Assembly: GCA_018374355.1 (NCBI GenBank)
Contig: JAHAFI010000002.1
Location: forward strand, 102,025 to 166,024
DNA: 64,000 bases
Direction: 5' to 3'
From: Clostridiales bacterium
GTDB taxonomy: Bacteria > Bacillota > Clostridia > Lachnospirales > Lachnospiraceae
In this document: one piece after another, positions 14,670 through 24,482 of the stretch
Numbering within the stretch: position 1 is the first letter of the stretch
Layout: every line of letters starts with the position of its first letter
The notes under the pieces: model-generated
Told to the model about the DNA's origin: nothing
Database searches by the model: none
Seen by the model: only the letters and a program-made list of their open reading frames with translations
Made by a program: the position numbers and the translations under genes

Positions 14670-16943
14670 ATGGGCTATATCAGAGAGAAGACAGAAGAAT
14701 TAACGGGATATCAGGCAGGTGACGCATACCGGCCATCGGTTGATCTGGAATGTGATTTTGTGATGGTTTACGGAATCGATGATACCATGCCGGAGCGTAT
14801 CCGTCAGTACAAGGAAAAGGGTTATGTTGTTCACCTGATGACCGGTATTGCATGGGGAGAATATCAGAATTATCTGGACGGAAAATGGGATGGAAGAAAG
14901 CACTGGGATGAAGGACAGGTGGAAAGAAGCGGAAAAGAAATTATCCACAATCCGACAGTGCCTTACATGGTTCCGACAGTAGCATTTGCCGATTATCTGA
15001 CAGAGCGGATGAAGATTGCAGTAGATAACGGTGTGGAAGCGATTCATGTGGAAGAACCGGAATTCTGGGACAGAGGCGGTTATTCAGAAGCTTTTAAACG
15101 GGAATACGAGATTTATTATCATGAGCCATGGCGTCCGCAGCATGAGGATTTGGATGTACGGTATAAATCAGCCAAATTAAAGGCGCATTTGTACAGCAGA
15201 ACCATCGGACGCGTCAGCGCTGCCCTGAAGGAATATGCAAAAGTGACATACAATCAGGATCTGCGTTTTTATGTACCGACTCATAGCCTGCTGAACTATA
15301 CACAGTGGAAGATTATGAGCCCTGAGGCAGATCTTATCAGTATTCCAAGTGTAGACGGTTATATTGCACAGATTTGGACAGGAACCAGCCGGGAAGCAAA
15401 TGTTTATGAGGGTGTATATAAAGAGCGTACTTTTGAGACTGCGTATCTGGAATATGGAGTAATGCAGGAGCTGGTGAATGGAACAGGAAGAAGAATGTGG
15501 TTCCTGAATGACCCTATCGAGGACCTTCCATCTTATACATGGGATAACTATGAATACAACTATAAAAAGACGGCTGCCGCATCCCTGCTGCATCCATATA
15601 TCTGGCACTATGAGATCTGTCCATGGCCTCACCGGGTGTTTGACGGAAGATATCCGAGATTCCAGCCGCGTATTGCCGAGAAAATAGAGACAAGCTTTGA
15701 GACCGACCAGTCCAAACCGATTCCGCAGCATTATTCCACGTTGCTGAGCAGTATGTTCCAGATGTTTGGCGATATGGAGCAGAAAGAGTTTAGCTTTGAG
15801 GGAGTAAATGACGGCTTTGGCGTGTTTATGTCCGACAGCGGTCTGTTCCAGCGAACATTCCCGGATGGAATCGTGAATGGAAAAACTCTGGAAGACCGGT
15901 TTGAGAAAGCAAAACATAAAAACACAGGAAATCTGGTGGACGAAGAGGAAGCAGCTAAGCTTATGAAGGAAATTGACAGCGATGAATCCATGTATTGGGA
16001 TTTTGTGCAGAGCCTTGCATTCCCTCAGTTTTTCGGTTTGTCCATGCCCCTGCTAAAATACGGTCTTCCGGTAAAACCGGTTCAGCTTGACAATGTGCGC
16101 CGTTTCCCGGGCTATCTGAATGAACTGAAATATCTTGTATTAAGCTATGAATATATGAAACCGGAAGCTCCGGATGTGAACATGGCAGTTGTATCATGGG
16201 TGAAAAATGGCGGCACACTGTTTTATATCGGTGATGGAAGCGATCCGTTCCATAAAATTGATTCATGGTGGAAAAATTCCGGTTATGAAAATCCGGCACA
16301 GCACTTGTTCGAAATGGCAGGAATAGATAAAATGCCGGAAGACGGAGTATATCCGATAGATAAAGGACGCATTGTTGTATGGAATATGTCACCGGCAAGG
16401 ATTTGTCTGGATCGCAACCATGCGGATACCTATCGGAAAATGGTTAAAGAAGCTCTTGCAGTCTGCAAAACAGAATGGGAATACCGCAATGATCTGACAC
16501 TGCACAGAGGACCATACATTATCTCCTGTGTTATGGATGAGAGCGTTTCGGAAGAAAGCAAAGTATTTGAAGGCCTTTATGCAGATATGCACGAAAATGA
16601 TTATGCCATTATCACAAGAAAAGAAGTTGCTCCTGATCATACGGCGCTGCTCTTTGATTTTGATAAAATCAAGGGAGAAACATTCCGCGTAATCGGCTGT
16701 TCGGCACGAGTGCTGGATGCAAAGCTGGGTGATGAAGGCTTTGAGATGCCTGTAAAAGCGGCAGAGAAGATCAAAGCATTCGTAAGAGTGCGTCTGCCTC
16801 ATCCGGCAGTTGAAGTGACTGCGGTTACGGAGGAAGGAACCCCGGTAGAATTGCAGTCCGAATGGAATGAAGCAACACAGACATTGCTGTTTAGCTATGA
16901 CAGCGATGCGCAGAAGGTTATTGTGTCAGGAAAGTGGGGCTGA
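14670..16943 (+). CDS. Unrecognised large enzyme, possibly a TIM-barrel glycosidase
   Basis: A 757-residue cytoplasmic protein (no signal peptide). The ATG at 14670 follows TTGGAGGA. The first 330 residues alternate strands and helices like a TIM barrel, with a conserved-looking acidic strand end 'GVEAIHVEEPEFW' (Glu128, Glu129, Glu131) reminiscent of the acid/base strand of clan A glycosidases. The region around residue 480-600 ('MAVVSWVKNGGTLFYIGDG') resembles the trimerisation/ThuA-like domain of GH42-type enzymes. A beta-rich C-terminus follows. It lies between the binding protein and the radical enzyme genes, so a role in breakdown of the imported substrate is inferred; no family is confidently assigned. 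Confidence 0.5.
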   Translation: MGYIREKTEELTGYQAGDAYRPSVDLECDFVMVYGIDDTMPERIRQYKEKGYVVHLMTGIAWGEYQNYLDGKWDGRKHWDEGQVERSGKEIIHNPTVPYMVPTVAFADYLTERMKIAVDNGVEAIHVEEPEFWDRGGYSEAFKREYEIYYHEPWRPQHEDLDVRYKSAKLKAHLYSRTIGRVSAALKEYAKVTYNQDLRFYVPTHSLLNYTQWKIMSPEADLISIPSVDGYIAQIWTGTSREANVYEGVYKERTFETAYLEYGVMQELVNGTGRRMWFLNDPIEDLPSYTWDNYEYNYKKTAAASLLHPYIWHYEICPWPHRVFDGRYPRFQPRIAEKIETSFETDQSKPIPQHYSTLLSSMFQMFGDMEQKEFSFEGVNDGFGVFMSDSGLFQRTFPDGIVNGKTLEDRFEKAKHKNTGNLVDEEEAAKLMKEIDSDESMYWDFVQSLAFPQFFGLSMPLLKYGLPVKPVQLDNVRRFPGYLNELKYLVLSYEYMKPEAPDVNMAVVSWVKNGGTLFYIGDGSDPFHKIDSWWKNSGYENPAQHLFEMAGIDKMPEDGVYPIDKGRIVVWNMSPARICLDRNHADTYRKMVKEALAVCKTEWEYRNDLTLHRGPYIISCVMDESVSEESKVFEGLYADMHENDYAIITRKEVAPDHTALLFDFDKIKGETFRVIGCSARVLDAKLGDEGFEMPVKAAEKIKAFVRVRLPHPAVEVTAVTEEGTPVELQSEWNEATQTLLFSYDSDAQKVIVSGKWG

Positions 16944-16952
16944 TGACAAGCC

Positions 16953-17822
16953 ATGGAAACGGCTAATATTTTCAATATTCAGCATTTTAGCGTACATGAT
17001 GGCCCGGGTGTCAGAACTGTTATTTTTTTCAAAGGATGCAATTTGCGCTGCAAATGGTGTCATAATCCGGAATCATGGCGGGGAAACAAAGAAATTATGA
17101 TGTATCCGGAAAGATGTATTGGTTGTTTTGCCTGCAGGGATATCTGCCCGGCAGGAGCCCAGCATTTTGAAGAGGGAAGCCATTGGATCGAACAGGAAAA
17201 GTGCATACATTGCTTTGCCTGCTGCAGTGAATGCTATGCAGATGCTTTGATTACTGTGGGAGAAAAACGGGATACAGATCAGATTTTCCGGGAAATTGAA
17301 AGAAACCAGGCATATTTTGAACAGTCGGGAGGCGGCGTGACATTTTCCGGCGGAGAATGTATGCTGCAGCCGGAGGCTCTTAGTGAGCTTTTAAGTAAAT
17401 GCAAAGAGGCAGGAATTCACACGGCGGTAGATACCGCCGGTGATGTGCCATGGGAAAGCTTTGAACAGGTTATCCCGTATACGGATTTGTTCCTGTACGA
17501 TCTGAAAGCGATGGACGCGCAGGTTCATAAAAACTGTACGGGAGTGACCAATGAACGGATTCTGGATAACTTCAGGCGGCTGGCTCAGATGGAAAAAGAA
17601 ATAATCGTTAGAATTCCATGGATACCGGAATACAATGGAGACCAGTTGGAGCTTATTGCAGAGTTTCTTTCGGATTATCCCCAGATACGGGCAGAGCTTC
17701 TTCCCTACCACAGTATGGGAAAATCCAAAAAGGATGCGCTGGGCAGATCCGATACTTTTAAAGCAACAGTACCTTCGAAAGAATTGACAGCAAAAATGAA
17801 GGAAAAATATCATTTTTATTAG
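16953..17822 (+). CDS. Glycyl radical enzyme activase (radical SAM)
   Basis: The 289-residue protein has the radical SAM motif Cys29-x3-Cys33-x2-Cys36 ('GCNLRCKWC') and an inserted pair of [4Fe-4S] ferredoxin motifs (Cys55/58/61/65 and Cys84/87/90 or 91/94). 'FSGGECMLQPE' is the family's SAM-binding strand. PflA lacks the ferredoxin insert, but activases of dehydratase-type glycyl radical enzymes such as CutD have it. It cleaves SAM to abstract hydrogen from the partner glycine. It lies 13 bp before the partner gene, in the same operon. Confidence 0.95.
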   Translation: METANIFNIQHFSVHDGPGVRTVIFFKGCNLRCKWCHNPESWRGNKEIMMYPERCIGCFACRDICPAGAQHFEEGSHWIEQEKCIHCFACCSECYADALITVGEKRDTDQIFREIERNQAYFEQSGGGVTFSGGECMLQPEALSELLSKCKEAGIHTAVDTAGDVPWESFEQVIPYTDLFLYDLKAMDAQVHKNCTGVTNERILDNFRRLAQMEKEIIVRIPWIPEYNGDQLELIAEFLSDYPQIRAELLPYHSMGKSKKDALGRSDTFKATVPSKELTAKMKEKYHFY

Positions 17823-17835
17823 AGGAGACGGATTT

Positions 17836-20019
17836 ATGAATACGGAAAAAGTGAAAGTTTCCCAATTATATCGCTCTCTGATACAGGAGATGCACAGGGA
17901 TAAACTGGAGATTAATGACAGAAAGATTGAGAGACACGGTTTCATTGATATTGACGACCATGGATTTATTGATTTCCCGGAATTTACTTTTGAACCGGAA
18001 ACCTGTGAGGATGGATTAGTTCACGGCTGTCGGTGTATCGGCAAAAACCTGCGGCGCTTTTTCAATGAAATGCCCAGGTACATTAATCCATCCAGTGCGC
18101 TGGCTACCTGCTGGGTGGGAACCTTTGACAGATTTGTGCCTATCGGCATTGCGGAAGCGGACAAACCGGCAGAGCTTATGGAAACCATAGAAAAATACCG
18201 GATCACGCAGCCGGGATTTGGGGCAATGAATCATTTATGTCCAGATTTGGCGATCGGTTTTCGGCTGGGCTGGAGCGGGCTTTTGGAAAAAGTCCGTTAC
18301 TACCGCAAAAAGAACCGCCCGGTGGATACAGAGTTTTATGATGGAGAAGAAGAGGTTCTGCTGGGGATTCTGGAATGGGTGGAAGCACACGCAAAACTGG
18401 CAGAGGAGCTGGCAGAAAAGGAAACGGATCCATTCAGAAAAGAAAATTACCGTGCGATCGCACAGATCAACCATGAGCTTTGCCATAGACCGCCGGAAAC
18501 CTTCCGGGAAGCTGTACAGTTCATGGCCCATTTCCAGTCGGTTGACCGCACGTATTTCGCCGGAGGCGCATTGGGAGAAATGGATACGCTTCTGGAAGAA
18601 TATTTTGAACGTGATATTGAATCAGGTATTCTGACAGAAGAGGAAGCCGTATGGATGATTGCCAGCCTGTTCTTTAATGATACCCACTACATGCAGATCA
18701 GCGGACTGACGCCTGCAGGTGACCGTGAAGTGACCAGCCGGATTTCGTTTATCATTCTGGAGGCCATGCATTACCTGCAGATTCCTACCAATCTGGGAAT
18801 CCGGGTGCACGAGCCTGTTCCGGGACAGGGACCGGAGGCGGAAATTTTGCTGAAACGTGCCGTAGAATATACCATTGAGGATGGATACGGTGTCTGCTAT
18901 TCGTTGGACAAAGGAATTACCGAGGGATTTGCCAGAAATGGTTTCCCCATTGAATTGGGACGCATGAGGATTAAATGCGGCTGCAACTGGGTGGCGATTC
19001 CCGGACGGGAATATCCCCTGCAGGACGTATGCCGGGTAAATATGGGTGTGGCGCTTCACTATGCGCTGGAAGATGTGGAACAGGATGGAGAGTACTCCAC
19101 AGACCATCTGTGGGAACGGTTCTGTTATCATCTGGATGTGATGGTAGACTGCATCAAACAGGGATACGATAAGCATTATGAGATCATGATGCGCAACAAA
19201 CCGGAGGTTATACTGAATTTATTTATGGACGGCCCGATTGAACGGGGGCTGGATTGTTCCAAAGGCGGCGTGGATATTCTGGATTTGAATATTGACGGAA
19301 TCGCTCTTGCAACCGTGGCAGATTCTTTTGCCGCTGTGGAGCAGCGTGTAGAGGAAGAAAAGAAAATAAGCTGGGAGCGCTTGTTTGAATTGCTGCACAC
19401 CAATTATCAGGATGCGGAGAGGGAAAGACTGATGCTGAAAAATATCCGCAGATTTGGTTCTCCGGAGTCCCGGGCACAGGAATGGGCGGAAAAAATCAGA
19501 GATTATTTTGTCGGAAGCGTCAAGAAGAGCAATACTCCAAAGCATCATTTGATGCTGGTTCCGGGAATGTTTTCCCATGGTGATGTCTATGCTTACGGAA
19601 AAAAACTGGAAGCAACGCCAAACGGAAGATTTGCAGGAGACGCTATCTCCCATTCCTCAGAACCGGATCCGGGTTTTGCCAGAGGACTGGATACCTTTTC
19701 ACCGGCGCTCAAATCCAATGCGGTGGCGGCGACTCAGGCAGGATATGGAAATTCCGCTCCGCTGCATCTGGATATTGATACGGGGCTTCTGGAGAGCGAA
19801 GGAAGCGCAGATGCGCTGGTTGCGCTGATTCATGCTCACGAGCAGGCAGGAGGCACGCTGATCAATATGAACTGCGTTTCCAAAGAAAAACTGTTTGCAG
19901 CCCATGAGAACCCTAAGGCTTACCCAGATCTGGTGGTAAGGGTAACCGGATATTCCGCATTTTTTGCATCGCTGTCAAAAGAGTACAGACAGCAGATTAT
20001 AGACAGATTTTTAGAATAA
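17836..20019 (+). CDS. Glycyl radical enzyme of unassigned specificity
   Basis: The 727-residue protein is a PFL-like fold with C-terminal radical motif 'RVTGYSAFF' (radical Gly705). The active-site loop reads 'KCGCNWVAIPG' (Cys381, Cys383). Most dehydratases and lyases of the family (CutC, glycerol dehydratase, HypD, HPAD) have C-x-E at this loop; here the residues after Cys383 are N-W-V, so the usual Glu base is absent. PFL itself has adjacent cysteines, which is also different. The operon context of sugar uptake and GH38 points to a sugar or glycoside substrate. No microcompartment genes are present. The reaction is unknown. Confidence 0.9.
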   Translation: MNTEKVKVSQLYRSLIQEMHRDKLEINDRKIERHGFIDIDDHGFIDFPEFTFEPETCEDGLVHGCRCIGKNLRRFFNEMPRYINPSSALATCWVGTFDRFVPIGIAEADKPAELMETIEKYRITQPGFGAMNHLCPDLAIGFRLGWSGLLEKVRYYRKKNRPVDTEFYDGEEEVLLGILEWVEAHAKLAEELAEKETDPFRKENYRAIAQINHELCHRPPETFREAVQFMAHFQSVDRTYFAGGALGEMDTLLEEYFERDIESGILTEEEAVWMIASLFFNDTHYMQISGLTPAGDREVTSRISFIILEAMHYLQIPTNLGIRVHEPVPGQGPEAEILLKRAVEYTIEDGYGVCYSLDKGITEGFARNGFPIELGRMRIKCGCNWVAIPGREYPLQDVCRVNMGVALHYALEDVEQDGEYSTDHLWERFCYHLDVMVDCIKQGYDKHYEIMMRNKPEVILNLFMDGPIERGLDCSKGGVDILDLNIDGIALATVADSFAAVEQRVEEEKKISWERLFELLHTNYQDAERERLMLKNIRRFGSPESRAQEWAEKIRDYFVGSVKKSNTPKHHLMLVPGMFSHGDVYAYGKKLEATPNGRFAGDAISHSSEPDPGFARGLDTFSPALKSNAVAATQAGYGNSAPLHLDIDTGLLESEGSADALVALIHAHEQAGGTLINMNCVSKEKLFAAHENPKAYPDLVVRVTGYSAFFASLSKEYRQQIIDRFLE

Positions 20020-20046
20020 GACAGCCAGAATTGAGAGGTGAAAGAT

Positions 20047-22821
20047 ATGAGCACACTTGCATCAAAATTTACCAGACTGAAAACCTCCATTGGAGGAAAC
20101 CGGGAAAAATTCCATTTTGAGGATACTTTCGGGATGCCGAAAGAGGAACAGTTTCACATTACCCGCCCCAATAAGGCAAATACACGAATCATCAGTGAAT
20201 TGGAGTTCGCGCTGAATTTGTCAGAAGAGCAGGACGGACGATTTGATGATATTCTGGGTACAGCACTGGATTATCTGCTGAACCAGATGGATACAGAGGG
20301 AGTACTGACTAACAGCGCCTGCGAAAAAGCGGAGGAGATGCTGGAGCCGATGGCAGCGGCAGCCAAAGAATATAAGCTGATTCTGGCATCCCATGCGCAC
20401 ATTGATATGAACTGGATGTGGAGTTACAATGAGACTGTGGCAGTTGTACTGGCAACCTTCCGTTCCATTTTAAATGTGATGGATCAGTATCCTGAGTTCT
20501 GTTTTTCCCAGTCTCAGGGAGCCGTTTATAAGATCGTAGAAGAGTATGACCCTGCTATGATGGAGGAAATCAAAGCCAGAATCGCAGAGGGACGCTGGGA
20601 AGTAACCGCAACGGCATGGGTGGAAACAGATAAAAATATGCCTACAGGGGAATCTTTGCTGCGTCATATCCGGTACACAAAGGAGTATCTGAAAAATGTT
20701 TGGGGAGTGAAAGATTTTGACATCGATTTCTCACCGGACACCTTCGGACATAATGGAAATGTACCGGAAATTAACAGCTTTTATGATGTAAAATACTACT
20801 ACCACTGCAGGGGCAATGCAAGAAAGAACGTATTGTACCGTTATCAGGCTCCTTCAGGAAAGGAAGTGCTTGCCTATAGAGAACCAAACTGGTACAATGG
20901 TGCGATTACACCGCAGATTGGGGCAGGATTTATTGAGATTACCCGGCGTTCCGCGGGCTTAAAGACCGGACTTGTAATCTACGGAGTGGGAGACCACGGC
21001 GGCGGACCTACCAGAAGAGATATTGAGCGTGCTCTGGAGATGATGACATGGAAAATTTATCCCACAATTAAATTCGGCACCCTTCGGGAATATTTCAAAG
21101 AAGCGGAAACTGTACGTGAAAAACTTCCGGTCGTTACAGAGGAACTGAATTATTTTGCACCGGGCTGTTATACGACCCAGAGCAGAATTAAGAGAGGAAA
21201 CAGACGTCTGGAAGCTGCTTTGCTGGATGCAGAGACCATGGCGGCGCTGGCCGGAAAAAAAGCCGGATTCACTTTTGCAGGAGAAAAGGTGGTGGAGGCA
21301 TGGCAGAATGTGTTGTTTACACATTTCCATGATATCCTGACAGGCTCCTGTGTGCAGGATTCCAGAGAACATGCTATGGGACTGTATCAGATGTCCATGG
21401 CCACTGCGAATACACAACTGCAGAATGCAATGCGTGCGATTGGGCTTCAAATTGATACCTCCTCGATTCTGGTGGATATTGATGCCTACAACAGCCAGTC
21501 AGAAGGCGCAGGGGCAGGATACGGAATCGAAAACTTTATCGGCGTACCAAGTACAGAGCGGGGCAGCGGAAGAACGAGAATTTTCCATGTGTTTAACACA
21601 CAGCCCAGAAAGCGGACAGAAGTAGTGGAACTGACTGTGTGGGATTGGACAGGTGATGTCCGCCGCATTCAGATGAAGGATTTTACCGGAAAAGAAATTG
21701 CCTTTCAGGTGGTGGACCGTGAATACCAGAATTACTGGGATCACAAATATATCCGTGTATTGGCGGAAGTTACAGTTCCGGCAGCAGGATATACGACGAT
21801 TGTGCTTTCAGAGGCCGAGCCGGAACATTATCTGGCATATCTGCAGGAAAATGAACAGGTTTCCCGTTTCTATGATGATTATGTGCTGTCAAATGACAAG
21901 ATTACAGTGCGGATTTCTGCAAAGACGGGACGTATTGTATCACTGACCAGTAAGGCTACGGGGGAAGAACTGATCGGAAAAGAAAAATCCGCAGGTCTTA
22001 CCTACATGGAAACAGAAACGCAGACTTCCAATGCATGGTGCATCGGAAGAACCATCAGGGAAATTCCGGTTGACCGCTGCGTTGCTCTGGAATACGTGGC
22101 AAAAGGCGGACTTCGCCAGAGCGTCAAGGCAACCTTTGAGGTGGAAGGCTCCAAAGCAGAAATTGTTTACGGGCTGGATCAGGGATCAGATGTTGTAAGA
22201 ATGGAAATGAACATTGACTGGCATGGAATTGGCAAAGAGATTATCCCGGTGCTGACCTATCACGTTCCTCTTTCTTATCAGACAGAAAAATTCCGTTACG
22301 ACATTCCTATGGGAAGCGTTGTGAGAAAACCGCTGAACAATGATGTTCCGGGACTGCAGTACGGTATGGCAGTGAATGATGAAGGAAGCTCTGCACTGCT
22401 TGTAAGTGACAGCAAATATGGTTATCGGGGAACCCCGGACGGACTGGCACTGACTTTAATTAACAGCGCTACCAGCCCGGATCCATATCCGGAAAGAGGA
22501 ATTCATCAGATTGTCTTATGGCTTGGAATCAACAGCAGTGATGCAAAGGAAGCCGAAGAAAAAGCCATGGATTTGAACCATAAATTCTTCTATCAACCGT
22601 CCAACTCCCATCCGGGAACACTGCCTATGGAGGATTCCCTTCTTGAAATGAAATCCGACAATGCAGTAGTTACGGCAATCATGCCTTCCGTAAACGGAAA
22701 AGTGATTGTGCGTGGATATGAAACGGCAGGGGAAAAAGGTGAGGTTACAATTGTGAGAGACGGGGAAACGTCTGTGACAGTAGAGGCAGAACCTTATTCC
22801 ATATTTGAAACAGAGGTATAA
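20047..22821 (+). CDS. GH38 alpha-mannosidase
   Basis: The 924-residue protein carries the GH38 zinc motif 'HAHIDMNWMW' (His116, Asp118-region) and the nucleophile motif 'DTFGHNG' (Asp231), then the helical bundle ('FTHFHDILTGSC') and C-terminal beta domains. Start: ATG 20047 with GAGAGGTG 6 nt upstream, rather than GTG 20038. GH38 enzymes remove alpha-mannosyl residues. No signal peptide is present, so it acts in the cytoplasm on imported substrate. It is the last gene of the operon, with a terminator 37 bp downstream. Confidence 0.94.
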   Translation: MSTLASKFTRLKTSIGGNREKFHFEDTFGMPKEEQFHITRPNKANTRIISELEFALNLSEEQDGRFDDILGTALDYLLNQMDTEGVLTNSACEKAEEMLEPMAAAAKEYKLILASHAHIDMNWMWSYNETVAVVLATFRSILNVMDQYPEFCFSQSQGAVYKIVEEYDPAMMEEIKARIAEGRWEVTATAWVETDKNMPTGESLLRHIRYTKEYLKNVWGVKDFDIDFSPDTFGHNGNVPEINSFYDVKYYYHCRGNARKNVLYRYQAPSGKEVLAYREPNWYNGAITPQIGAGFIEITRRSAGLKTGLVIYGVGDHGGGPTRRDIERALEMMTWKIYPTIKFGTLREYFKEAETVREKLPVVTEELNYFAPGCYTTQSRIKRGNRRLEAALLDAETMAALAGKKAGFTFAGEKVVEAWQNVLFTHFHDILTGSCVQDSREHAMGLYQMSMATANTQLQNAMRAIGLQIDTSSILVDIDAYNSQSEGAGAGYGIENFIGVPSTERGSGRTRIFHVFNTQPRKRTEVVELTVWDWTGDVRRIQMKDFTGKEIAFQVVDREYQNYWDHKYIRVLAEVTVPAAGYTTIVLSEAEPEHYLAYLQENEQVSRFYDDYVLSNDKITVRISAKTGRIVSLTSKATGEELIGKEKSAGLTYMETETQTSNAWCIGRTIREIPVDRCVALEYVAKGGLRQSVKATFEVEGSKAEIVYGLDQGSDVVRMEMNIDWHGIGKEIIPVLTYHVPLSYQTEKFRYDIPMGSVVRKPLNNDVPGLQYGMAVNDEGSSALLVSDSKYGYRGTPDGLALTLINSATSPDPYPERGIHQIVLWLGINSSDAKEAEEKAMDLNHKFFYQPSNSHPGTLPMEDSLLEMKSDNAVVTAIMPSVNGKVIVRGYETAGEKGEVTIVRDGETSVTVEAEPYSIFETEV

Positions 22822-22858
22822 ATAGAATAAGGTAATTGTTCAGAATAAGATACGTAAA

Positions 22859-22912
22859 AAGGACGCGGCAGAATCATCCTATTGGTTGAGAATGCAGCGT
22901 CCTTGCACTTTT
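22859..22912. terminator. Terminator of the sugar operon
   Basis: AAGGACGC (22859-22866) pairs with GCGTCCTT (22897-22904), followed by a T-rich stretch. It lies between GH38 and the convergent AraC gene. Confidence 0.7.
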
Positions 22913-22996
22913 TATAAAAACAACAGTATACTTCAAATAAATCGGATATTCAAATTCCTGCGAACAAGCGATGTACGGATGCGCGCAGCTTTTTGG

Positions 22997-23842
22997 TTAT
23001 TCAATCGCAAGCGACGATTTGGGCGAAACATGATATTTCTTCTTGTACGCCTGATAAAAGGTCGTATAATTCCTGAACCCGCTCTTATAGCAAGCATCCG
23101 TCATGGACATTCCCTGAGAAATATAGCGGTTGGCAAGGAAAAGCCGTTTTTCAGTAATATACTTTCCTATGGTATACCCGGTTTCTGACTTGAACAGGTG
23201 CATGATGTAGGAACGGTTCAGAAAAATACTCTGAGCGATGATATCAATGGACAAATCATCGGAAATATGTTCATTGATAAAGTTCATAATATCCAAAACC
23301 ACAGGATGGACAGTTCCGGCAGTAAGATAAGCGATCTGTTCCTCCGCAATCATCCGGTTGAGAAGAATCATATATTCAATGAACTTGATTTTCTGGTAAA
23401 GCGCCGCTGCCGGGTCTTTCTGCCGGAAGGAATCTGCCAGATCGGTTACCACCGCGTTCAAACGGTTACTGAGAAGCGGGGAAAGCCGAATGAGATTGGA
23501 ACGCTGCTTTACAGATTCCTCATAGCAGTAAAACAGATTGCATCCGTCTTTTTGACAGGAGGAAAAAAAGTCATCAGAAATATAGACGATGATTCGCTTA
23601 TAGGGCGCATTTTCATGGACCACGGGGCGGTGAATCTCCCCGGCCCGGATCAGAACGATATCTCCGGGACAAAGCTCATAATCCCGCCCCTCTACCGAAT
23701 AGCTCACACTGCCGCTTAAAAATATCAGGAGTTTGTGGAAGTCATGGTAATGGTATTCAAATTCTTTTGATGTGGCTGTAGTGAGATAAAAAATTTTAAA
23801 TTCACTGTTCAGGTATCCGCTTTTTTTGTAGGCATCCGCCAT
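22997..23842 (-). CDS. AraC-family regulator
   Basis: The 281-residue protein has an N-terminal cupin ligand-binding domain ('EFEYHYHDFHKLLIFLSG', 'PGDIVLIRAGEIHRP') and a C-terminal pair of AraC helix-turn-helix motifs ('SIDIIAQSIFLNRSYIMHLF' and 'MTDACYKSGFRNYTTFYQAY'). The start at 23842 follows GGGAGGAAAG; an extended frame upstream has no such site. It converges on the GH38 operon and is likely an activator tied to its substrate, though this rests on position. Confidence 0.92.
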   Translation of the reverse strand: MADAYKKSGYLNSEFKIFYLTTATSKEFEYHYHDFHKLLIFLSGSVSYSVEGRDYELCPGDIVLIRAGEIHRPVVHENAPYKRIIVYISDDFFSSCQKDGCNLFYCYEESVKQRSNLIRLSPLLSNRLNAVVTDLADSFRQKDPAAALYQKIKFIEYMILLNRMIAEEQIAYLTAGTVHPVVLDIMNFINEHISDDLSIDIIAQSIFLNRSYIMHLFKSETGYTIGKYITEKRLFLANRYISQGMSMTDACYKSGFRNYTTFYQAYKKKYHVSPKSSLAIE

Positions 23843-23974
23843 TTTCTTTCCTCCCTTCATACCGACTACGATTATTATAGCACTATTTTGAATAAATACA
23901 GCATAAAACAAAATTTTATTTAAAAAAGTATTTGATATAATATAGTAAAGTCATAGAAAGGAAGTCAGAAGAAC

Positions 23975-24367
23975 ATGGCAAAAGAATTGGTTTTCCACAA
24001 ATATCACGGAATGGGAAATGAATATCTGGTATATGATATCAATAAAAACGATACCGATCTGGACGGCAGTGTGATCAGAAAAATCCATAACCGGAATTTT
24101 GGCGTGGGTCTGGATGGCATCCTTGTAGGTCCGTTTATGAACAATGGAAGTATCAGCATGAAAATATACAATCCCGACGGAGGAGAAATCAGAGAAAGAG
24201 GAAAAGGCGCAAATATTTTCTCGAAATATCTGAAGGATGCAGGCTATGTAAAGAGCGAGTCCTATATTTTGCAGACATCTTTCGGTGACGTAAAAATCGG
24301 AGGAAAAGGAACGGCAGGAGAGGAGACGGAGGAAATCTGTCAGTCGAAAATATACTGCTGGTGCTGA
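23975..24367 (+). pseudogene. dapF: Truncated diaminopimelate epimerase
   Basis: The 130 codons match the N-terminal half of DapF ('FHKYHGMGNEYLVYDI', 'NRNFGVGLDGIL'). DapF is normally about 275 residues; the C-terminal half with the second catalytic cysteine is missing. The region that should hold the first active-site motif (S/C-G-N-G) reads 'RERGKGANIF', so the active site is also damaged. A promoter-like TATAAT (23936) precedes it. It ends in an unrelated short tail at 24367. It is a relic; a full dapF would need to be elsewhere. Confidence 0.85.
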
Positions 24368-24482
24368 GATAAATCAACGCTTTTGTTCTTCTTGGAAGCA
24401 GGTCAGGTACACCTTGGCGCACTTGATGATGAAGCCGCTCTGCATCCGCTGGAGGATTTAGTGATGTTTCAGACAAAAATAC

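Noticed and set aside
15177..15917. 246-residue minus-strand open frame
   Set aside because: Antisense to the large enzyme gene, with cysteine/histidine-rich shadow composition and no start signal.
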